Assembly: GCA_030748455.1 (NCBI GenBank)
Contig: JASMLY010000021.1
Location: 1-28,424, forward strand
Direction: 5' to 3'
DNA: 28,424 bases
Origin: Phycisphaerales bacterium
GTDB lineage: Bacteria > Planctomycetota > Phycisphaerae > Phycisphaerales > SM1A02
This document shows positions 16,240 to 22,522 of the stretch, one piece after another; within the stretch, counting starts at the first letter, position 1, and each line of letters starts with the position of its first letter. A model generated the notes under the pieces. The model saw only the letters and a program-made list of their open reading frames with translations. It was not told the origin of the DNA and ran no database searches. A program made the position numbers and the translations under genes.

Positions 16240-17219
16240 CTGGGATATACTCGCTCCCAAGCGCCGTGTGCAAATGAATGAAGTTCGGGTTCAGTAAATC
16301 CAACATCCTGCAATCGATGGAGTAAAAGGGGTAGTGCAGATGGGTGTTTGAGATCGACTGGTAAGTGCTTTGGCGTAAATCCTCCATCAAAATCACTGCC
16401 AAGTGCAATTTGCATTCTGTTTCCTGCGAGGTCGCACAAATGCAATATGTGTTCGATGCAATCGTCAATCGTTGCTGTTTCTTGCTTCACAGAAAATGTT
16501 TTTGAGAGAAACATCGTACACAAGTTCAGCCCAATGACACCACCGCGTCTGAATATCTCTTTTGCCTGAGCATCGAGCAAGTTCCGTTGTGAATCACTTT
16601 GAAGAATAGTACGGCTATTTGAGTGGCTTGCAATGATTGTTTGGTCCGTGTGGGAGACAAGATCTTCGAATGCTTGTTCAGATAGATGCGATGCATCGTG
16701 CAAAATGTTGTGCGAATCAAGCTCGGATACAAGCTCCTTTCCTTCACCCGACAATCCATGTAAGCAATCATTCCCTCCTGCATATCGAGTCCCTTTTGAC
16801 CACGTCAGCCCAACGATTCTGAGACCCTCTCTATACCACCATGCCACCTCATCGACACTGCGAATGGGGTCTGCCCCTTCCATGAGCAAAATGACGTTGA
16901 GGAGCTTGTCGTTTGGTGAATCTTTTTGAGGTGAATTCGGCAGGTGAATGTGACCTTGTTGATGCAATGTGCTGTAGTAATCGAGTTGTTTTTTACCTTG
17001 TTCAAAAGCGGCATCTCTATCTTCACTTGAAGGGTACCCCAGCACGGAGTGCCCAGGTGACGTATAAATCGTTCCTGCAATTGTTCGTATGTTGCTCTGG
17101 GTAAGGTCGGGAATTGAAATGCAAGCAGCCTCAGGATCTGTGCAATGTTTGAGGATATCTCTCCCACCGAGTGCGATATATGCCAAATCCACATGTCCAT
17201 CAACCCAATACATTTGCAT
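16236..17219 (-). CDS. Membrane dipeptidase-like metallopeptidase (M19 family)
   Basis: The protein has 327 residues and resembles zinc dipeptidases of the M19/renal dipeptidase family, a TIM-barrel amidohydrolase relative. Seen are the N-terminal metal motif DGHVD (7-11), LLMEGAD in the middle, the histidine motifs DASHLSE and ASHSNSR, and GSDFDGG near the end. No signal peptide is seen, so it is probably cytoplasmic. The likely substrates are dipeptides, perhaps from wall or protein turnover; that is inference. It converges with the MinD-like gene, with the stops overlapping by 4 nt and no room for a terminator. Its start lies 25 bp from the right palindromic core. Confidence 0.88.
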   Translation of the reverse strand: MQMYWVDGHVDLAYIALGGRDILKHCTDPEAACISIPDLTQSNIRTIAGTIYTSPGHSVLGYPSSEDRDAAFEQGKKQLDYYSTLHQQGHIHLPNSPQKDSPNDKLLNVILLMEGADPIRSVDEVAWWYREGLRIVGLTWSKGTRYAGGNDCLHGLSGEGKELVSELDSHNILHDASHLSEQAFEDLVSHTDQTIIASHSNSRTILQSDSQRNLLDAQAKEIFRRGGVIGLNLCTMFLSKTFSVKQETATIDDCIEHILHLCDLAGNRMQIALGSDFDGGFTPKHLPVDLKHPSALPLLLHRLQDVGFTEPELHSFAHGAWERVYPS

Positions 17220-17243
17220 GCGGATATTGTATCACTCAGCCCT

Positions 17244-17282
17244 AGCGTACCTCTGAGCATTTGTCTGAGCTATGCTCAGAGG
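17244..17282. repeat. 39-bp palindromic core, right copy
   Basis: It is identical to 13976-14014, including the 11-bp stem and 11-nt loop. Here the 12-bp array lies on the right side only. The copy is bounded on the left by unique sequence (CAGCCCT). Confidence 0.95.
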
Positions 17283-17330
17283 TATGCTCAGAGGTATACA
17301 CAGAGGTATACACAGAGGTATGCACAGACG
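17271..17330. repeat. 12-bp tandem repeat array, right copy (five units), inverted relative to the left array
   Basis: Five units start at 17271, 17283, 17295, 17307 and 17319: TATGCTCAGAGG twice, TATACACAGAGG twice, then TATGCACAGACG. They are the reverse complement of the left array's units. The first unit is part of the palindromic core. The array runs into a G9 tract at 17330-17338. Confidence 0.95.
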
Positions 17331-17417
17331 GGGGGGGGAGTATGGCCTCAGGCAACTTGGTGGTATCCTGTACCGAGTATGAGGATTGGAGTTGAAGAAC
17401 AAGACGAGGTGTGTGCA

Positions 17418-17846
17418 ATGCCTAAACAATCAAAGAGGGTCACGGCACTCCTTCTTGGCCTCGGTGCAATTGGGCTTTTGGTGGTTGCAGCATGGCTTAC
17501 TCCTTCACAAGATGGTGTGGGAACACACAAGCAACTCGGGCTGCCACAATGTGGATGGATTCTTGCTTCAGATCTCCCATGTCCTACATGTGGAATGACT
17601 ACCGCATTTTCCCATACTGTCAGGGGTGATGTCATTGCTGCAATTAAGACGCAGCCATTTGGGATGTTGCTTGCTGTTTTTGTGAGTATTTTTGCCTTCG
17701 TTTCCCTCAGTATTGCCTTCACTGGGAAGCCTAAAACTGCGTTTTGGTACAATTGGATGACAACCAAAACACTTTTTATCATTGCTGGGCTAGCAGTTTG
17801 CGCTTGGGTGTATAAAATCCTCATGCATCGAGGATTGATTTCATGA
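17418..17846 (+). CDS. DUF2752 membrane protein
   Basis: The protein has 142 residues. ATG 17418 is chosen because GAGG (17406-17409) lies 8 nt upstream; upstream in-frame starts would translate the repeats. The signature CPTCGMTTAFSHTVRGD matches DUF2752, a small membrane family of unknown role often seen in diderm bacteria and planctomycetes. There are hydrophobic segments at about 9-25, 80-102 and 115-135. Its stop overlaps the next gene (ATGA). It begins the coupled cluster of two lipoproteins and a glycosyltransferase. Confidence 0.85.
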   Translation: MPKQSKRVTALLLGLGAIGLLVVAAWLTPSQDGVGTHKQLGLPQCGWILASDLPCPTCGMTTAFSHTVRGDVIAAIKTQPFGMLLAVFVSIFAFVSLSIAFTGKPKTAFWYNWMTTKTLFIIAGLAVCAWVYKILMHRGLIS

Positions 17847-18535
17847 AAAGAACCATATTTTTACTAGCACTCATCGCATCGTCCTCTCTTGCTGGATGTG
17901 CAGTTTTTGGATTTGGTGGAGCAGTCAAACAATCGTTCGAGGATCAAAAGCTCGTCGAAAAACACCCTGCGTATTCACTCAATGACACGACAGCTGCGAT
18001 TGTCATAACCGCAGATCTCTCGATGCATTACGAGCATCCTGGAGTTGCAAATCTCATCGCAGAAGGCGTTGTTGCTCGTTTAGCGAAAGCTGCTTCTGAA
18101 GGAACAAACGGGGTTCAAAATGTTAAAATCCTTGCGCCAAGTGTTGTCGCACAATGGCAATTCAACACACCGCAATGGTCCGCAATGGCAACAAGTGAAT
18201 TGATTGAAACGCTTGATGTAGACCGAGTTATTTACATTGATCTTCACGAGTACCGTTTGACACCTCCAGGGAATGAATGGTTGTGGGAGGGTGTGTGCGA
18301 AGCATCTGTTGGCATCATCGAGAAAGGTGCCTATGAACAAGACGGATTCACGGACGTTTTCTCGATCCAAGCTTCTTTTCCAAGAAGACCTTCCGTTCTT
18401 GCAAAGCAAGAAGCGGATGAAGCAGACATCGCTCGTGGTTTGCTCACTGAGTTTATGAAACAAACAGCGTGGCTCTTTTATACACACTTAGAACCCAAAA
18501 ATCCTGACCGCTATCGACCGGAGCTTGATTCATGA
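17843..18535 (+). CDS. Lipoprotein, relative of the next gene's product
   Basis: The protein has 230 residues. The lipobox LAGC follows a short hydrophobic helix (residues 4-15). The mature domain starts with an AAIVITADL strand, then IAEGVVARLAKAAS helix, VQNVKILAPSVV, a central DVDRVIYIDLHEY strand and a C-terminal AWLFYTHLEP. The order and the ending xLFYTHxx recur in the following protein, so the two are probably paralogues. The fold could be of the CsgG/LpoB-like periplasmic type, but that is a guess. It is coupled by ATGA overlaps to both neighbours. Confidence 0.8.
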   Translation: MKRTIFLLALIASSSLAGCAVFGFGGAVKQSFEDQKLVEKHPAYSLNDTTAAIVITADLSMHYEHPGVANLIAEGVVARLAKAASEGTNGVQNVKILAPSVVAQWQFNTPQWSAMATSELIETLDVDRVIYIDLHEYRLTPPGNEWLWEGVCEASVGIIEKGAYEQDGFTDVFSIQASFPRRPSVLAKQEADEADIARGLLTEFMKQTAWLFYTHLEPKNPDRYRPELDS

Positions 18536-19191
18536 GACGGCTTGTAACGACACTGTTTCTTCTAGTATCTCTTGGTTGTCTGTCCTCGTGCAACGTCGTT
18601 GCAGGAGTGACGTACGTGGTCTCTCCTGACCCCGAACAAGAAGCAATGTTTGTATTACCACAGAAAAAAACTGTGGTGTTTGTTGATGACAGACACAACA
18701 TCATGCATCCTAGTAGACTCAAGAGTGTGATTGCTGACAAAGTGACCTCTGAATTGCTCGAACGAGACTTGCTCGTTGAAATGATTGCACCTCGTGACGC
18801 AATGCGTTACGCAGATTCGCAAGATCGCAATGGAAAAATTCTAACCATCGGAGCTATTGGTAAGGCAGTAGAAGCATCTGTTGTTGTGTACATTGAGGTA
18901 ACAACTTTCGTGATGACAGTAGACGGCCACAACCCAGCCCCACTAGCAGGTTGCAGCGTGCGGGTTGTTGATGTTGATGAAACGAAACAACTATTCCCAT
19001 CACCAGAATCCACCGAAGCAGCCCACAAAGTACGAGCAGCCATTCACCGAGCAGATCCACACCAACTTTCGAGTGTTTCTGAAACTCGAAAATTATCAAC
19101 CGAATTAGCAAACAAATTAGGTGTAACTGTTTCAAAGTTGTTTTATACACACACAACAGGACGGTTAGGCGAAAACCTCAACCGTAAATAA
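18532..19191 (+). CDS. Lipoprotein, relative of the previous gene's product
   Basis: The protein has 219 residues with lipobox LSSC. Mature domain: KTVVFVDDRHN, helix VIADKVTSELLERDL, LLVEMIAPRDAM, VEASVVVYIEVT and the end SKLFYTHTTGRL. It keeps the same element order as the upstream lipoprotein but with low visible identity. Start ATG overlaps the previous stop. It is followed 2 nt later by a glycosyltransferase gene, hinting at envelope polysaccharide or LPS-related work; no firm function. Confidence 0.8.
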   Translation: MRRLVTTLFLLVSLGCLSSCNVVAGVTYVVSPDPEQEAMFVLPQKKTVVFVDDRHNIMHPSRLKSVIADKVTSELLERDLLVEMIAPRDAMRYADSQDRNGKILTIGAIGKAVEASVVVYIEVTTFVMTVDGHNPAPLAGCSVRVVDVDETKQLFPSPESTEAAHKVRAAIHRADPHQLSSVSETRKLSTELANKLGVTVSKLFYTHTTGRLGENLNRK

Positions 19192-19193
19192 TC

Positions 19194-20240
19194 GTGTCTG
19201 TACTCCATGTCATCGCGCCGCGGGATGGGTCTTCATCCCACGCTCTAGTTGGGTTAATGAAACTAGCGATGCAAAGACTCCCTCAATCACACCATCTGCT
19301 CGTACTTGGAGATGCTGAAGATGCATCAAGTTTTCGATCTCAGGGGGTTTCAGTCCTTGGTGCGGTGCAAGGTCAAGTAAACCGTTCACGAACTTTGGGT
19401 GCTCGAATGCAACGAACAGTGCGAGCAATTACGACGAAGAAGGACACGATGATTGCATGGGGCTGGGACGCGGCCACGTCAATTTCCGGGATCAACTCGG
19501 TCCACAAAACAATTGCGTATGTCGATGCTATAGAAACAGGTTCAATGCCCACACTAGCGATTGATCGCATTATTCCAACGACTTGGACACACGCAAAACA
19601 CCTCAATCAAAAGAACAAATCTTCACATATTGTGACAGAACCTTTAGTGGGAATACACTCGAACACGTTGGTTGTAGATCGCGCATCGGTCTATCAGGGC
19701 TTGGGTGTTCAAGCGTCCTCTCCTATTGTCACCACTCTAAACAATAGGGGGGATTGGAAACAACTTGTTGCTTTTCTTGTGCAGATGAGATCCCTCGGTG
19801 AGGAAGTCATTCTCGTTATTCCAAACGAGTACGATTGGTACTCTGAACTTTACTTCGCACTCGAGGAACACGGTTTAGAACATGCGCTTCGACAAGTGAC
19901 AACAGGGTTACGACTTATTGACATTGTGCATTCCTCCGCAATTGCATGGGCACCAACTTCCACTGTAAAGGGAAGTGTAGAAGGAATCCTTGACGTATTG
20001 AATGCAGCTGCAAGCGGTATTCCGACAGTTACTTCTTTCGATCATCCGATCGCGGGGTTACCGACTGTCGGGAGTCGAATTGCACAAGTCACTTCCAGTA
20101 TTGAATTTTGTGCTTGGGTGAAAGCGTTACTCCAAACGCCTCAGAAAGAGTCCGACCTCGCGTTAGAACTTGGCGCAAGGATCCGCTCAATTGCATCTCC
20201 ATCTCGATTTGTTGAAGGCTTGCAACTCCGCCTGCAATAA
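19194..20240 (+). CDS. Glycosyltransferase-like protein (GT-B, GT4 type)
   Basis: The protein has 348 residues, starting at GTG 19194. The N-terminal half opens with VLHVIAPRDGSSSHALVGL, as GT-B enzymes do. The C-terminal half has SSPIVTTLNNRGDWKQLVAFL and VILVIPNEYDWYSE, then the donor-site region with EGILDVLNAAASGIPTVTS, close to the GT4 E-x7-E-type segment. The last helix SRFVEGLQLRLQ is typical. The sugar and acceptor cannot be told. It is the last gene of the DUF2752/lipoprotein cluster, and the stop is 3 nt from the convergent flavin-reductase gene. Confidence 0.75.
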   Translation: MSVLHVIAPRDGSSSHALVGLMKLAMQRLPQSHHLLVLGDAEDASSFRSQGVSVLGAVQGQVNRSRTLGARMQRTVRAITTKKDTMIAWGWDAATSISGINSVHKTIAYVDAIETGSMPTLAIDRIIPTTWTHAKHLNQKNKSSHIVTEPLVGIHSNTLVVDRASVYQGLGVQASSPIVTTLNNRGDWKQLVAFLVQMRSLGEEVILVIPNEYDWYSELYFALEEHGLEHALRQVTTGLRLIDIVHSSAIAWAPTSTVKGSVEGILDVLNAAASGIPTVTSFDHPIAGLPTVGSRIAQVTSSIEFCAWVKALLQTPQKESDLALELGARIRSIASPSRFVEGLQLRLQ

Positions 20241-20243
20241 ATT

Positions 20244-20780
20244 CTATTTTTGACGAGTTGCTATTTTTTTTACAGTGCTTCTCTGCACACTACGATCATC
20301 AGGAATGGGTACAGAAATAGCTACCGTTTGTTTGATCTTTACCTGCGGACTCATGTGTGCAGCGACGACCTTTCCGAGATACAACCTACAATCTGCATCT
20401 GGAGAAAGGTGCCCCTCAAGCTCACAGTCAAACCACCCAAGTGCGTGTTTGAGGATGGGCATTCCTGTGGTTGCTGTATCAAAATCAACTGACAAAAATG
20501 GGTCGTCTGTACGTTGAAGATCTTTCCCAAAGCGTAAGATCGATCTTCGGTCTCCAATTGGCATCATGTTGAGGACAAATGCCCGAGCGTCGCGGAGCAT
20601 AGGTTCAATAATTTGTCCCTTTCTGATGGACACGACCAACAATGGTGGCTCATGGCTGCATTGCCCAACCCAGTGCGTGATCGTCCCAGTACGAAACTGA
20701 TCATGTGCACATGTCATAACAAAAAGCCCACTTGGAAGTGATGCTAGGGCATTGTGGATAATTTGTGGATCTGTGACCAT
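20244..20780 (-). CDS. Flavin reductase-like, FMN-binding split-barrel protein
   Basis: The protein has 178 residues. The pattern ALASLPSGLFVMTCAH, RTGTITHWVGQCSHEPPLLVVSIRK, a central FVLNMMP and later LGWFDCELEG, RLYLGKVVAA fits the flavin-reductase-like domain, which binds FMN in a split barrel. It probably reduces flavin for a partner oxygenase or acts on its own; no partner is nearby. Start ATG 20780 has no strong ribosome binding site, but a hairpin lies about 18 bp upstream. It is transcribed alone. Confidence 0.85.
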   Translation of the reverse strand: MVTDPQIIHNALASLPSGLFVMTCAHDQFRTGTITHWVGQCSHEPPLLVVSIRKGQIIEPMLRDARAFVLNMMPIGDRRSILRFGKDLQRTDDPFLSVDFDTATTGMPILKHALGWFDCELEGHLSPDADCRLYLGKVVAAHMSPQVKIKQTVAISVPIPDDRSVQRSTVKKIATRQK

Positions 20781-20797
20781 GTCTCTCTCTTGGTTAG

Positions 20798-20822
20798 ATT
20801 TGCGCGCACAAGTCGCGCAAAT
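20798..20822. promoter_or_regulatory. 9-bp inverted repeat upstream of the flavin-reductase-like gene
   Basis: ATTTGCGCG (20798-20806) and CGCGCAAAT (20814-20822) flank a 7-nt spacer. The site lies 18 bp upstream of the flavin-reductase start on the minus strand. There is no T-run. It could be an operator or a leader hairpin. Confidence 0.4.
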
Positions 20823-20915
20823 ACCTTATTTAGCAGTACTTAGCATGACATAGATCTGTCTAAAAGCAAGGTCCGAGAACACAAGACTTCACATTTTTTG
20901 GGGAAAGTGTTGCGT

Positions 20916-20942
20916 TGTGGGTAAAATTGGGGTACTGTGGGG
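20916..20942 (+). promoter_or_regulatory. mraZ: MraZ-box array upstream of mraZ
   Basis: The boxes TGTGGG (20916-20921), TTGGGG (20927-20932) and TGTGGGG (20936-20942) have GGG cores about 10 bp apart, on one face of the helix. A further TTGGGG sits 20 bp upstream (20898-20903). MraZ is known to bind three or more direct repeats of this TGGG type in its own promoter, so this is most likely an autoregulatory operator. Confidence 0.7.
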
Positions 20943-20974
20943 ACGAAAGGTACTGCACTCCCAAGAAACGCACC

Positions 20975-21454
20975 ATGTTATTCACAGGCAACACTGAACG
21001 ATCTATCGACGACAAGCACCGGTTATCTATACCAACGGAAATGCGATGTGGGTTCACCAATGGATCGGGGCCAAGTGTTGTGTACGCATCTCCCGGAGCT
21101 GCTGGGTGTATCTGCCTTTGGCCGGAAAAAACATTCGAAGCGTTATCGAACAATTTCGAACAATCCCTACTCCCCAACGAAGATCTCATGGAATTCGAGC
21201 AGATTCTGTTTTCTCAGTCAAGACGACTCGAGATCGACAAAGCTGGTCGCATTCGTTTACCAGAGTTTTTGCTCGAATTTGCTGGTATTTCTTCACAAGC
21301 TGTTGTGATTGGCGTTCGAGATCGCCTAGAACTTCGAGACCCAGAGCGATGGCAAGCCTCACTCTCAGAGAAATTAGCAAAGTTGCCTGAAATACTGAAC
21401 CGAGCTCGAAAACAACATCGAGTCACCGGCGGAGCGCACGGGGGTGCGCAATGA
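20975..21454 (+). CDS. mraZ: MraZ, transcriptional regulator of the division/cell-wall cluster
   Basis: The protein has 159 residues from ATG 20975 (MLFTGNTERSIDDKHRLSIP), the family's usual opening; the longer in-frame start at 20915 would place the operator inside the gene. It has two AbrB/SpoVT-like halves, each with the D-x3-R motif: DDKHRLSIP and DKAGRIRLP. The C-terminus RARKQHRVTGGAHGG is normal. MraZ usually precedes rsmH and the dcw genes; here these do not follow, so the gene is detached. The end contains a GCGCAC-GGGG-GTGCGC hairpin. Confidence 0.93.
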   Translation: MLFTGNTERSIDDKHRLSIPTEMRCGFTNGSGPSVVYASPGAAGCICLWPEKTFEALSNNFEQSLLPNEDLMEFEQILFSQSRRLEIDKAGRIRLPEFLLEFAGISSQAVVIGVRDRLELRDPERWQASLSEKLAKLPEILNRARKQHRVTGGAHGGAQ

Positions 21455-21648
21455 GTCACCTGTTCTATTTGGCTAAGCAGGGACGCTTAGTTAGCAAGGG
21501 GCACGGCGTCATGGACGATGCCACCTCTTTGCACTTGAACCTAGCGATTGTGTCATCAATCGCAACATATGGACCAAGGATGGTCTTTAAAGGAGCGTGT
21601 GCTCGCAAGGACGCAGAGCACGGATCAAACACGGTTCTCAGCGTGTAA
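21451..21648 (+). CDS. Possible small ORF overlapping the mraZ stop
   Basis: A 65-codon frame starts at an ATGA overlap with mraZ. The product has no recognised feature, and its codon choice (many CAC, AAG, CTG, GGC) differs from neighbouring genes. The same DNA folds into several hairpins and ends in a terminator, so I favour a non-coding reading. Confidence 0.15.
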   Translation: MSHLFYLAKQGRLVSKGHGVMDDATSLHLNLAIVSSIATYGPRMVFKGACARKDAEHGSNTVLSV

Positions 21649-21747
21649 CAACGCTGAGGACCATTCCTCAAGTCGGCCGGACAAATTGTTCGGTCCCCCT
21701 TCCCTGGTTCGCGGCATGACCCACCACTTGCCGCGAACCTTTTTTTT
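21460..21747 (+). ncRNA. Hairpin-rich region after mraZ, possible structured ncRNA
   Basis: Successive stems: CTAAGC/GCTTAG around 21475-21492; GGCGTC/GATGCC around 21508-21525; GACCA/TGGTC around 21575-21590; GTGCTC/GAGCAC around 21599-21621; a 12-bp stem with one G-T pair and loop GTAACA (21633-21662); a 7-8-bp stem around 21678-21695; then the terminator at 21706-21747. It does not match RNase P RNA, tmRNA or SRP RNA signatures. It may be an independent RNA or a long structured 3' tail of mraZ. The 5' end is not defined. Confidence 0.3.
21706..21747 (+). terminator. Strong intrinsic terminator
   Basis: An 11-bp perfect stem, GGTTCGCGGCA (21706-21716) and TGCCGCGAACC (21729-21739), with a 12-nt loop, is followed by T8 (21740-21747). 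It ends the mraZ/ncRNA transcript before convergent csrA. Confidence 0.9.
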
Positions 21748-21827
21748 GTAAAAAAGGAGGGGTGCGATTTCAACGTTCAATCGTTGGAGTTGCATTCGTC
21801 CAACTGATCACTGCGGTGTGGTTGTGC

Positions 21828-22049
21828 CTATGAGTTGTTGGACGCTGGGCGAATCTTGCCTGCAATACTCGGACCTTCAGTAGCAATTTGATTGGCTACT
21901 TCTGATCGATGCACTGGTACGTCTCGTGGGAAATCGAGTGCTATTCGAACTCGATCACCCTTAATTGAGGCGATTCGGACGACTCCAAGCGGATGCGCTG
22001 GATTACCTATGACAACTTCTTCCCCTTCTCTTCGTGTGATTACTAGCAT
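21828..22049 (-). CDS. csrA: Carbon storage regulator CsrA/RsmA
   Basis: The protein has 73 residues. CsrA is an RNA-binding dimer that binds GGA in hairpin loops near ribosome binding sites and changes translation and stability. The family pattern is MLVITRREGEEVVIG, then VRIASIKGDRVRIALDFPRDVPVHRSEV. The extra PAHPLGV in the first loop is somewhat longer than in enteric CsrA. ATG 22049 has a perfect AGGAGGT (22063-22057) 7 nt away. The gene is followed by the convergent mraZ terminator region; the 80 bp between them have no gene. Confidence 0.95.
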   Translation of the reverse strand: MLVITRREGEEVVIGNPAHPLGVVRIASIKGDRVRIALDFPRDVPVHRSEVANQIATEGPSIAGKIRPASNNS

Positions 22050-22052
22050 ACT

Positions 22053-22068
22053 GCGGACCTCCTGCCGC
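22053..22068 (-). promoter_or_regulatory. csrA: Hairpin presenting the csrA ribosome binding site in its loop
   Basis: On the minus strand GCGG-CAGGAGGT-CCGC forms a 4-bp stem with the AGGAGG in the loop. This is the shape CsrA prefers (GGA in a loop over the Shine-Dalgarno), so it is a likely autoregulatory site. A second hairpin, CGCGC-AGGTC-GCGCG, lies upstream at 22102-22088. Confidence 0.5.
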
Positions 22069-22125
22069 TCATTTCATGAGGAAACGCCGCGCGACCTGCG
22101 CGAACCCACCAATCCCCGACACCAT

Positions 22126-22154
22126 AGCCTACCAAAAAAAAGACCAAGTATCAA
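22126..22154 (-). promoter_or_regulatory. Possible csrA promoter
   Basis: On the minus strand TTGATA (22154-22149) and TAGGCT (22131-22126) are 17 bp apart. The -35 is good and the -10 is poor. The leader would be about 70 nt and would include both csrA hairpins. The flank is A/T-tract rich. Confidence 0.35.
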
Positions 22155-22211
22155 AAAGAAAAATCGATAAAATGAGGAAATAGTACGTGTAACCGCAGTG
22201 TTAACAGGGGG

Positions 22212-22463
22212 TTAGGAAACTGCCAATACAGACTTTATCGCCTCTATATGCTCTTTGAGAGTCTTTTCGATCCCTTGCTGGAGCGTCATGTCACTCGATG
22301 GGCACCCAATGCAAGCCCCAAGAAAACGGATTGAAACAACCCCATCTTCGCTCACTTCAACGAGTTCGATATCACCACCATCAGCTTGGATTGATGGACG
22401 GATGAGTTCGAGTACCTCAAGTACACGAGTGTGCAAAGGAGATTGTGTTGGTTCGCAACCCAT
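22212..22463 (-). CDS. NifU C-terminal domain (Nfu-type) Fe-S scaffold
   Basis: The protein has 83 residues. It is a small Nfu domain: LEVLELIRPSIQADGGDIELVEV, then the cluster-binding GACIGCPSSDMTLQQGIEKTL with the CxxC pair. It carries and delivers Fe-S clusters in the cytoplasm. It has only the Nfu domain, without NifU N-terminus or an A-type domain. Start ATG 22463 lacks a strong ribosome binding site. It diverges from the lipoprotein gene, with a 20-bp palindrome between them. Confidence 0.92.
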   Translation of the reverse strand: MGCEPTQSPLHTRVLEVLELIRPSIQADGGDIELVEVSEDGVVSIRFLGACIGCPSSDMTLQQGIEKTLKEHIEAIKSVLAVS

Positions 22464-22488
22464 GAATAGGGAATAGTACGTTGAACGC

Positions 22489-22508
22489 TCGATCTTTGCA
22501 AAGATCGA
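22489..22508. promoter_or_regulatory. 20-bp perfect palindrome between nfu and the lipoprotein gene
   Basis: TCGATCTTTGCAAAGATCGA reads the same on both strands. It lies 14 bp before the lipoprotein ATG and 26 bp before the nfu ATG on the other strand. There is no T-run. It is a likely protein-binding site for divergent control, though a transcript hairpin is also possible. Confidence 0.5.
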
Positions 22509-22522
22509 TGTACACTGCGTGG

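Noticed and set aside
17145..17417. N-terminal extension of the DUF2752 gene through the repeats (YAQR-type repeats)
   Set aside because: A better start with GAGG lies at 17418; the upstream part overlaps the dipeptidase start and the repeats.
21460..21747. RNase P RNA, tmRNA or SRP RNA
   Set aside because: None of their signature sequences is present on either strand.
21465..21773. Minus-strand ORF opposite the ncRNA candidate
   Set aside because: It reads through the terminator hairpin, has no recognisable domain and no ribosome binding site.
21762..21833. A 23-codon hydrophobic mini-ORF from GTG 21762 after AGGAGG
   Set aside because: The ribosome binding site is only 1 nt from the start, too close to work, and nothing supports it further.
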